Below are positions 54,450 to 64,000 of a stretch of DNA of 64,000 nt, piece by piece. A program made the translations under genes and the position numbers. The DNA comes from Amia ocellicauda (lineage: Eukaryota; Chordata; Actinopteri; Amiiformes; Amiidae). Each line of letters opens with the position of its first letter. Position 1 is the first letter of the stretch. Location of the stretch: the NCBI RefSeq assembly GCF_036373705.1, contig NC_089867.1:5114501-5178500 (forward strand). The letters are read 5' to 3'. The notes under the pieces are model-generated. The model did no database searches. It had not been told where the DNA came from and saw only the letters and a program-made list of their open reading frames with translations.

Positions 54450-57400
54450 ATATTTATTTTGTAACTAAATTTTAAACCTTGCATTTGATGTATTGTTATT
54501 TGACAAAATATCGCTATAGAATAATATGTACACTGTTAATAATGTTTTTTTTTTTTTTTTTTTTTTAATTAAAATAACTGAACAACATATTTTGATAAAG
54601 TATTCCTTTCCTGAATGGGACAGGTTAAAATAATCTTCCATGCCTATAAAATACAACTTCAGTTTTTCATCTTAGACCTGTGCAGTATTATTATTATTCT
54701 TTTGTGTGTGTTTGTGAATTAGATTTTCAAACTTTGATTGGGGACTGAATACATTTGAATCAAAATGCTTGAATGTAATTATAGTGCCAGAGTGTTTACT
54801 TCGTAAGCATGTATGTCTGCACTCCATATAAAGTAGGTTCTCTTTAACTTCTGGCTGAGTAACCCTTTGAAAACTCATGAAGACTGACACTTTGGCGTAA
54901 GTGCGGTCTTAATAAGAATTCAATGCATTAGGTAGCTGTCACAACTGAAAATGATCTTGTTGATGTGTCGGCAGGGGCGGGAGTCTGTGTGACTCAATTT
55001 GGAAAGAGGTTTTTCTCTTCCTACAGTTGTGTATGCAAAGCAGAATGGCTTGAGGCAGCAGTGCATTGTGGATGCCAGCTGTCTGACCACCCCTCATTTC
55101 ACTGATGTGTTTAATGTTCTTCTGAAAAACCCAGGACATTTCCTGTAATTCGCTAGTCCACTCTGTTACTCTGCGTTATGATGGCTTTCCACTCTACTTA
55201 ATCAAAAACATATTTATACACACAGTCCATACTGTTTAGATCACTAAGTGGAATTGCTTTGTGGCCCCCTATAAATTGAGATGTTTTTACAAATCCTAAT
55301 CCAAAGTGTTGAAAATGAAACCTGTCACCAGATTGGGAGTGATCATTTTCAAGCTGATGTTAAATCGAAACCACAGAGTTCTCAAAGCAAGTTTTAAAAG
55401 GACTAATAATATTTGTACCGTTAGAACATTGCATCTGAAGGAAGTGGAGACTTGTCACCAACTAGTTTTCAGTTATCTCAACACTTTCTACAATGATGCA
55501 ATGAAGTTGACAACCCCGAAAGACCTTAATTATCAAGCTTATGACAGTTGGGGTTTTATGCAGAAGGATGCACTGTGGATTATTCAGTTGATAATATTTC
55601 ACTTTTATTTCACAATTATTTCTAACAATTTGAATGTACAAAATGTTGTGTTTTGCAATGTGTGGAAATATTCCAGATTAATCAAGTTTACAAATGAAAC
55701 AATGTACAATTCATGTAAAAATGCTATTATAGAAGTGTATTGAGTTATGCAAACCATATATTTAAAAAATAAAATTAAGTTCAGTCTGACAATACCAAAA
55801 CAAAGCAAAATCAGATTTGGTCTTTGTCCTAGGAATTGGAAATATACAAGATAAGGGTCTACAGAATACTAATGAGTACTAATGAGTAAATTCACTCAGA
55901 TAAGGCCCCCTTTAACAATAAAAACGCTTGTTTTCAGTGTCAGAATATCCCCTTGTTTCTGTAGTACTTGCTGATAGTGTATCAGTTAAATAAAATAAAA
56001 GGATACAACTATTTAATCAATGAAATGTGTACAGGCACAGAGGTCAGATGTTCCCTGAAAGCCTGACATTACTAACACGAGACCTTTCACAAACTACAGT
56101 ATTGGACAGTGTAATGTCATTTGACATTTTTACAAGAGCCAAGGTTTTGAAGTTTGCTTTTGATACCTTGCCGCACAACAGATTGGAGGATTTGGGCCAA
56201 CTCTTCCTGGCCCTGTTCATCCATGAAGTAAACCATATAAAACATGCACATACAGGGTATTGCCACAGCATCAAAACTCCCTGACTTGTGTAAACGGCAG
56301 ATTTGAGATTGTGAGAGCATTGTAATGAGGAATCGCAAAGCATCGGGTACAGCCTTGTTATAGACTGTTTAAAATGATCCATAGATATTTACATGGCTTA
56401 CTAACTTCAAAACTATGCATAACATCCAAGCGTAATTCTAAAATGGTAGTGGCATTGTGGTGCTTTAGACTTACGTTGCTTCCATGTTTCAGTTTGTTAC
56501 ATGTCCTTCGACATAACACCTTCTTAAATAGCCCTCAAAACTAAACTGACAATGCATTTGTGCGCCTGCTATAAATAGAGCTAATAACAAGAACCTGTAC
56601 TTTCCAGATAAAGCAAGTACTTTTATCTTATTGTGAATGAATAACCAAAACACTGTAACACTCGACTTGTGCTCCTAGTCCTGAATACTGATGTTTGTGC
56701 TTTTACAAGGTTGTGTGGTTTCATCACATAATGCAGTGTACTTGCAGAGTTATAAAAATGGCACTTGCATTTGTTTCCGTGAAGTGGTTATTAACAGCAT
56801 TGAACAACACTGAACTGTTGTGTTTTTGTGCATTAACATGCTATTTTAATCCAGCCAGGTTTGTGCACTGCAACACAAATCGTACATTAGATACATTTTA
56901 TTGTTATAAATAATTGATGCTGTTTAAAGGAAAGAGGTTGCTGGGAAACCTCGTATTAGTGCTACTGAATTCACATCAACACTATGTGTAACATCGCCAG
57001 CTATGTAAAGTGGCTGCAACAAATAATCCTATTTGGATCCAAGTTAGTTAGTGAAAAAATTATACACGCTTTGAAGCATCCTGATAGAGGTTTATGATCC
57101 CCTAGGTTGTTCATTTTTACTGTGGAAAGCATTAGTGCATGTTGAACTCAAGTGATCTACAAGAGGAAGTGGAAAAACAAGCACAAAAAGAAAATCTAAT
57201 TCCATTGATTAAAATGACTGATGCATGCCTCCCTTCCAGAGACCACAATTAAGCACCTGTCTTATGATTTTATTATTCATTCATAAAATGGTGTTTGGGT
57301 CCAATTACATAACCTCTGCACTAATGTAATATTGCCCAGACATTTCTATGGCAATGTGCTTTATTGCCAAGCCACAGCAACAGGGCCCAAAACATATGAA

Positions 57401-57753
57401 GAGGATAATGGTCTGTGGCCTAGAGCCAAAAGAGAAATAACCCAAATCTTCATGATATTAACCCCAGCTATTTATGGTTCTTTTAAGTAAGTTTCTAAAG
57501 CAAACTTTATGCCTCATTTATTGAAGCCAAGCATTCCAGATTGTGATTTTTGGATTGCAAGTGCAAGGCAGTAGTATTTTTTGTCTCTTTTGTCCTGTTT
57601 TATATTTTAGTGTTGAAAGTTGTCAGTTGACTCCATTTGTTAAATAGGTTTGGATTGAATTCTTGTTTTGATGTGACCTAAAAACGTAGCCTCCATATTC
57701 GAACAGATCATGGTTGGAAAACAATTCAGCTTTTAAAAAACTGTTATTTGATC
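54450..57753. other. Intergenic spacer between convergent genes
   Basis: 3.3 kb of AT-rich DNA between the C8orf76-like gene and fam83a, which point at each other. Several open frames of 60-145 codons occur, but they have chance-like composition and no family resemblance. I see no RNA gene, SINE or transposon end. Confidence 0.5.
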
Positions 57754-57759
57754 TTTATT
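57754..57759 (-). terminator. Candidate poly(A) signal of fam83a
   Basis: Minus-strand AATAAA about 215 bases beyond the fam83a stop, in AT-rich sequence. Confidence 0.5.
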
Positions 57760-57974
57760 TGAAACCCTACTAATCAAAATTAAAACAAACCACAGCAACA
57801 ATTTGACATTGGTTGGTTATCTGTATCTTTTGTTTTTAGTGAAGGCCATTCCTCTTGTCATAAAAAAAAAAAAAGTCACATGACAGTCCTCTTTAACGGA
57901 GTTTAAAATGCGCAACAAGGCACATCATTATAATGCCCACAATACTTCATCGGGGTACAAAGCTGGATCCTGGT

Positions 57975-60900
57975 CTACGGTGGTATGAGGTCTGGTTTGT
58001 TAAGGTAGTGGAAACCTGACGTGAGCCTGGGAGTGTGGTTGGAGGGCCTCCCTGATTTCATCCCAAACATGTTGTTGAGATAGGGCCGTGTCGTGTTCCC
58101 TGTGGCGTAATCGCTGGAGTAGGACCTCTGACGGGCAGTGGGTGGGGTAAAGTTGTGCATCTGTGGCAGCCAGTGTGCCCGGGGGGATGCCTGGTAGGTC
58201 TGTTTGTGCCCCTTGGCTGCGTGTGGGGGTGTGATAGGAGGTTTTGGGTCTGAAAACCAGCCTGTTACTCCGGTGGCAGGGGTGTACTGTGGAGCGGGGC
58301 TGCTGCATCCAGATAACGTGACGCTGGGGTTTGACTGGGAGGTGACGCTGGGCTTCTGGGTCGTGGACAGTGGCATTTCCCCGGTGCTGTAGTGCGCTTG
58401 GGAGCCACTGCAGGGGAAGGCGCTCAGAGGCTTAGACATGGCGTAGAGCTGCCGGAACTCCAGGTCAAAGGGCTTCACGCTGCTTCCTTTGAAGAGCACT
58501 GCCAGGTTTCTGTGCACCTGCCCCGACAGCCACGTGAAGCTGAAACAAAAAGACGGAGAGGGTCTGAGCTGTTATTACCCTCCTTCCCAAACTCATGACA
58601 GGAAATTCTTCAAGCAGCCCTCGCCAAACCTGGGTTCAGTTTCACGTGACTGTAAAAGTCGGAGAACTTTTGAAGTCCAGTCATACATGATTCAGTTGCT
58701 CTTACGGTAAACGTGTATAGACTGAAGCTGTGGATTTACACTTCTCTCAACAGACTCCTTTCATAGTCCTGTCCACTAACTTGTTGCCATCAGAATAAAA
58801 GTCCCCAGTTTGTCAAACGTACAAGTAAATCTCCCCATGGACTTCTGTTACAAACCTGTAAGATCCAACGAGCACGTGGGTGCAGTCAATAATGACGAAG
58901 TTCTCCTTTATCTGACCAGAGAATTTCTTCCCAGACTTCGAACAGTAGGTCTCTCCGCACACGCTGCGGATAGACATTTTCTGTGGGAAGAGAGTTGGAC
59001 ATATCGGCCTCATATCACAGTTATGCATTATGATTTTATTTATCCAGATTTTACCCTTACAGAAGCCTTGAAATCACAAACAAGACTCAACAACAGGTGC
59101 TTGTCTTTTTAGCCCCACCCCCAAATGTATACAATTTTTATGTTGGTAGTCTTGTTAAGTCATAGATACAAAATTGAAATAAAATGCGGGTTACTGTGAG
59201 GTGGGAACTGTTGATCTGTAGTTTCTCGCACATTTCACTGAACAGAGACAGGTGCGTGTGATCAAGCAGCAGGTAGACGAAGACGTTGCGCTTTTTGGTC
59301 GCCTCCAGGATGTCACAGAAAATCTCAGTATCGCTGAAGACATCCATCACTATTGCCAGCACCTGCACACCAATGAGAAACATTGCAACAGATCAGTGCA
59401 GACTGAACCAGAAACACTGTCCTGCGTTTACATGACACTCCAATTACGGCCCCTGACAGAAATCCACTGTATACATGGTAGACCTGCGACAAACTATGTT
59501 GAAATATGGCACCATAGCAAAGCTTAATTAAGAAATTATACTAAATTAAAAAAAAAAAAAAGTATTTGATCCCCTGCTGATTTTGTATGTTTGCCCACTG
59601 ACAGAAATGATCAGTCTATAATTTTAATGGTAGGTGTATTTTAACAGTGAGACAGAATAACAACAAAAAAATACAGAAAAACGCATTTCAAAAAAGTTAT
59701 CAATTGATTTGCATGTTAATGAGGGAAATAAGTATTTGACCCCTTCGACTTAGTACTTGGTGGCAAAACCCTTGTTGGCAATCACAGAGGTCAGACGTTT
59801 CTTGCAGTTGGCCACCAGGTTTGCACACATCTCAGGAGGGATTTTGTCCCACTCCTCTTTGCAGATCCTCTCCAAGTCATTAAGGTTTCGAGGCTGACGT
59901 TTGGCAACTCGAACCTTCAGCTCCCTTCACAGATTTTCTATGGGATTAAGGTCTGGAGACTGGCTAGGCCACTCCAGGACCTTAATGTGCTTCTTCTTGA
60001 GCCACTCCTTTGTTTCCTTGGCTGTGTGTTTTGGGTCATTGTCATGCTGGAATACCCATCCACGACCCATTTTCAATGCCCCGGCTGAGGGAAGGAGGTT
60101 CTCACCCAAGATTTGACGGTACATGGCCCCGTCCATCGTCCCTTTGATGCGGTGCAGTTGTCCTGTCCCCTTAGCAGAAAAACACCCCCAAAGCATAATG
60201 TTTCCACCTCCATGTTTGACGGTGGGGATGGTGTTCTTGGGGTCATTCCTCCTCCTCCAAACATGGAGAGTTGAGTTGATGCCAAAGAGCTCGATTTTGG
60301 TCTCATCTGACCACAACACTTTCACCCAGTTCTCCTCTGAATCATTCAGATGTTCATTGGCAAACTTCAGACGGGCCTGTACATGTGCTTTCTTGAGCAG
60401 GGGGACCTTGCGGGCACTGCAGGATTTCAGTCCTTCACGGCGTAGTGTGTTACCAATTGTTTTCTTGGTGACTATGGTCCCAGCTGCCTTGAGATCATTA
60501 ACAAGATCCTCCCGTGTAGTTCTGGGCTGATTCCTCACTGTTCTCATGATCATTGAAACTCCACGAGGTGAGATCTTGCATGGAGCCCCAGACCGAGGGA
60601 GACCGACAGGTATTTTGTGTTTCTTCTATTTGCGAATAATTGCACCAACTGTTGTCACCTTCTCACCAAGCTGCTTGGCGATGGTCTTGTAGCCCATTCC
60701 AGCCTTGTGTAGGTCTGCAATCTTGTCCCTGATATTCTTGGACAGCTCTTTGGTCTTGGCCATGGTGGAGAGTTTGGAATCTGATTGATTGATTGCTTCT
60801 GTGGACAGGTGTCTTTTATACAGGTAACAAGCTGAGATTAGGAGCACTGCCTTTAAGAGAATGCTCCTAATCTCAGCTCGTTACCTGTATAAAAGACAAC

Positions 60901-62785
60901 TGGGAGCCAGAAATCTTGCTGATTGATAGGGGATCAAATACTTATTTCCCTAATTAACATGCAAATCAATTTATAACTTTTTTGAAATGCATTTTTCTGG
61001 ATTTGTTTGTTGTTATTCTGTCTCTCACTGTTAAAATACACCTACCATTAAAATGATAGACTGATCATTTCTTTGTCAGTGGGCAAACGTACAAAATCAG
61101 CAGGGGATCAAATACTTTTTCCCCTCACTGTAGTTGCTTAAAGAGTATTTTATGTTGTTGATTGATTTTCCCCAATTTTGTTTATTTAATTCAAAATACT
61201 TGAATATTTCCTTGTTAAACAAAGGGTGGCTGTTTGTAAATATTATTCAGCCTGTGATGCAATATCTATCTATTCTAATAACCTTTTCTGAAATTATAAT
61301 TTCTGTGTTGATGTTATTTTTAATTTCGGGTCTTATATAAACACAATTATATGATTAAAATGCACTGGCTCACTGACAGTTCATAGAAAAATGCAGTACA
61401 GTGAAGTGAATTTCTTATAAAAAGACAATATACTGTTGCTCCAACTGCACCAATATTTATTGTGAAGCACATTTAAAGAATGTGTTTATAGCCCACAAAA
61501 CTGTTGAGACCTCTGTTGGTTTATACAGTGATTATTTTGCCTTTTCATTATCCTGTGAACCAGTCCTATTGGGAGACACTATATTTTCAGACCTTACTGC
61601 TTTTAGGTGTACTTGTTCGTTACAGCCAGTGTTATAATCTGGAATTCCCCCTGCCTGAGCTTTGACAATATTCCCATGCCATCAATACCCTCCAACTCAC
61701 TCGCTCAGTTTTGACTAGTGCGCAGAATTACATTTGAGCCTTAAACACTCTGTAAATGCTTTGTTTTACTGGAACTCTAGCACCGAGGGGAGCTGACTTA
61801 AAACTTTACATTTGTTTCATAAGCTGGCTTTACTTCTGTCTCCCTGGCAACAGTGAGAACTGTGGGAGGCTGCGCAGCCTTTGATTCTGGAATGCCTTAA
61901 GAACAGGCGGTGACTCCATATCTCGCTTCAATTCTGCATTTAGTCTGACATTTTTGATTAATATGTTAATATGGTTCCAGTGGTGTTGGACCCCTCCTTT
62001 TTGCACAGTTGGAACGTATAAACTAATACTCTTAAGCTATTATAAAAACAAGTAGATGCATATCAGTGACATACTTTAAAATGACAGTTTTGTTTCTGTA
62101 AAACCTGATTCTTGACGTTTATTATCAGCCACAAGGAAAACGCAACTTGTCTGAACATCAGATGACCTTTAGACCCATGCCAGATACGTCTCATCTTGCT
62201 GCTGACTAGCTGTAAATCCCCCCTCTTTCTGTTACAAAAATAAAAGAACAAAAACAAAAGACAAGCAGTTACCATAGTAGCTTTGTTGATGTACTCGCGC
62301 AACAGGTCTTTTATGTTCCTGGATCTGTCCGTTTGGAAATAAACCTCCACTCGGGGTCTCCCTTGCAGATAGTAGCTTCTCTCCTCCATAGGCCAGCCAT
62401 AGTCCAAAGCCGGGGCTTCACTCTCAGAGATGTCAGGGAAGTATGTGACAGATGTGTCAACAGACGGTGCAGTTACCCCCTGTACCTCCTCTGCTGGGCT
62501 CTCCCCGACTCCAGGGGGCTCAGTGGTGTTCCTCAGGATGTACTCTTTCTCGGCTTGGGACAGGAAGTCCACCTCCCCCTCCGAAACGAGCACTTTCTCG
62601 TAAGCCAGCAGCCCTCTGTCCAGCAGGGCGTCGGTGGCGAGCCGGACGCTCTCATTGTGGCTCAGGTCGATCTTGGACAGCGTGCAGGACTGGTATTTCA
62701 TCTCCTGCACCCGCTTCTTCACCTTGCCCACCTGCTTGGGTCTCAGGTACCAGTTGACGGAGTGGCCCCTGCCCTCAGAGGTCAT
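57975..62785 (-). CDS. fam83a: FAM83 family member A (DUF1669 / PLD-like pseudoenzyme)
   Basis: Cytoplasmic scaffold. Family members bind casein kinase 1 through the DUF1669 domain, and FAM83A is linked to EGFR/RAF signalling in human cells. Four minus-strand exons: 62785-62273, 59362-59195, 58980-58856, 58539-57975. The total of 1371 bp gives 456 residues (human 434). DUF1669 covers roughly residues 15-300: [114 protein letters not shown]. The C-terminal tail is Pro/Ser-rich and low in conservation, as is normal for this family. The ATG at 62785 is the first in frame; the open frame runs further upstream but without an ATG. Intron 1 (2.9 kb) carries a Tc1-like transposon. Confidence 0.93.
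59760..60763 (-). pseudogene. Tc1 DD34E transposase with two nonsense codons
   Basis: The minus-strand frame starts [14 protein letters not shown] at 60763 and keeps one frame to a TAA near 59750. Two Trp codons have become stops. One is TAG at about 60627 after TVGAIIRK; the other is TGA at about 59928 after NPIENL. Between them lie intact catalytic landmarks [31 protein letters not shown] and SPDLNPIEN, with 34 residues between the second Asp and the Glu. No frameshift was noticed, so it is a young but inactivated copy. Confidence 0.85.
60811..60897. repeat. 36-bp inverted repeat hairpin in Tc1 leader
   Basis: Arms 60811-60846 and 60862-60897 are complementary except at one position, with a 15-base loop. 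It lies just upstream of the transposase ATG, so the transposase transcript could form a very stable stem. Confidence 0.88.
61133..62272. other. Remainder of fam83a intron 1
   Basis: Between the Tc1 end and the exon 1 donor there is AT-rich sequence without recognisable exons or repeats. The donor itself (ATG|GTAACT) is at 62272/62273. Confidence 0.5.
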
Positions 62786-64000
62786 GGTGGAGCCTTGAAG
62801 GCTGCACTGTCTCCCAAAGTGATGAAGCTCTGTGCTGTGAAGGCACCGGCTGTTCAAATACAGTCACCTGGGCTGCCTCAGGGGGAAATTGTTGACAGTT
62901 GAGCGGTTTGAAAATGGGCGAGCGATGCCCTTTTAATACACCCTACCTGTAAGGGGTAAATACCAGCTGGGGAACCGTGAGGTGAATAGAGCTGTCAGAT
63001 CTGCTCAGGAGTGATTACCCGCAGATAAACAGCTGACCTGTGGTTCCATAAGAGTTTTTTTCAAAACTAAAGGTTTTCTTATGTAGCTGAATACAGGCAT
63101 TTGGTGTTCAGTTTATCCCCATGCTTTTATAGGCAGACTTGTTCCTGCTTGTATAACTCGTATAAGGGTCTGTATAGATGCATTTGACAACATTTTAAAC
63201 ATTTTCAGATTGTTTTTTTAATAACCAAGCTTGATATTTTAGGTTCAAGGAACATGCTTATTTAAAATTAGTTTTCCCCAGTCCATTACCACCCCTTTAA
63301 AGGCTTTGAGATTTTGCTGAAAGTAAGTCGGTGCCTGTAATTATATTAACACGATTAATATTGTGTGGTACAATAACTTGTGGTCCTGACATGTTATTTG
63401 TTTCTTTAGACCATTGCACCTTTATGACAAAACAGCAGCTGCTGGGTGGGATGTGAAGTGCCGAGAACAGAAAGGAATAAAGAGAGACAGCCTTGAGGCC
63501 TTGCATTGCTCCATACAGTAAGGATCTCAATGGGAAAATGTGTTCACGTATCAACAAATAACCTACATGGAGGCGACAGGAGACAATACTGCAAGTCAGT
63601 CTTTGTAGTGTAAACCTTACATAAGAGTTAGAGTTAAAGGGCACTATATGCAATAAAGTCTTACTATTATTTTTGTATTATAGTAAAGAATAACAACCGT
63701 TTCAAAATTAGCCCCTGCAACTCAGGGCTTAAACACCCTTGTAGTTCTTTTGTTTTGGATCCCCTTTCTTTAAATAAGGTTTCAAAGCATCAACCACAGT
63801 GTGAATCTATTCAGTCTTGAAGGTTTGCAGCGGTTTATACTCCTTGCATTCAACGAGTCTCAACGCCACTCTGCTAATATTCAGATTGAAGGCTTTTGTA
63901 AGATGTGTTGTCTCGTGTGAGGTAATTTGCCAAGGTAAAAATAAACACTGGGTAACTCCCTTCATTCACTCAGTCAAATGAGCTGGACAGTGAGTTTTCA
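62786..64000. other. Upstream region of fam83a, nothing else recognised
   Basis: Contains the presumed fam83a 5' UTR and promoter. No TATA box, CpG island, conserved frame or transposon end could be supported. Short open frames here look like chance. Confidence 0.45.

Larger units (their letters stand above)
59546..61132 (-). mobile_element. Nearly full-length Tc1-like DD34E transposon in fam83a intron 1
   Basis: About 1.59 kb with long inverted repeats of about 200 bp (roughly 59560-59743 and 60929-61132). Both contain AGTATTTGATCCCCTGCTGA or its complement. The outermost left bases are replaced by an A-tract, while the right end reads CCCCTCACTGTA. The transposase is on the minus strand, in the same orientation as fam83a. 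A palindrome lies in its leader. Confidence 0.92.

Noticed and set aside
55306-55743. 145-codon open frame between the C8orf76-like gene and fam83a
   Set aside because: Composition is AT-driven (rich in Asn, Ile, Lys, Phe), with no recognised motif and no splice context. It looks like a chance frame in AT-rich spacer.
62786-62857. Upstream extension of the fam83a frame
   Set aside because: The frame is open further upstream, but its apparent start is TTG. The first ATG is at 62785.

Overview
This window is nuclear DNA from a vertebrate, almost certainly a ray-finned fish. The coding regions are split by GT-AG introns and encode vertebrate-specific proteins. The introns and spacers carry several Tc1/mariner families and a tRNA-derived SINE of fish type. 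The sequence does not let me name the species. There is no operon, CRISPR array, prophage or other prokaryotic content.

Layout, left to right. (1) 228-8870, plus strand: the 3' part of a collagen VI alpha-2-like gene (14 Gly-X-Y exons, then two von Willebrand A domains). (2) 10523-12720, minus: mrpl32, mitochondrial ribosomal protein L32. It is head to head with (3) 13134-18867, plus: psma2, proteasome subunit alpha-2, across a 413-bp shared promoter. (4) 19777-21854, minus: ntaq1 (wdyhv1), N-terminal glutamine amidase. It is divergent from (5) 23262-37765, plus: atad2, a 28-exon AAA+ ATPase/bromodomain protein. (6) 41.1-50.1 kb, plus: zhx1, with its whole coding region in one exon (43303-46023). 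(7) 50922-53677, plus: the orthologue of human C8orf76. (8) 57975-62785, minus: fam83a.

From ntaq1 to fam83a, the order and relative orientation match human chromosome 8q24.13 as I know it (NTAQ1, ATAD2, ZHX1, C8orf76, FAM83A). psma2 and mrpl32 are neighbours on human 7p14. The window therefore joins two blocks that lie on different human chromosomes. The genes do not form one pathway. They cover matrix assembly, mitochondrial translation, the proteasome, N-end-rule deamidation, chromatin (atad2, zhx1) and CK1/EGFR-linked signalling (fam83a).

Transposons: five Tc1/mariner copies were recognised. They are a DD34E copy in psma2 intron 5, an internally deleted DD36E-type copy in atad2 intron 9, a truncated remnant after atad2, an apparently intact DD36E copy (346 codons, near-perfect inverted repeats) between atad2 and zhx1, and a nearly full DD34E copy in fam83a intron 1 disabled by two nonsense codons.

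Exon boundaries were assigned by hand from GT-AG signals, reading phase and remembered family sequences. The reading frame closes in all seven complete genes, and downstream of the window edge in the partial collagen gene. No transcript data were available, so UTR limits are approximate. I found no convincing undescribed biological system. The most useful leads are the DD36E element, the post-stop intron of zhx1, the collagen VI paralogue and the promoter architecture.
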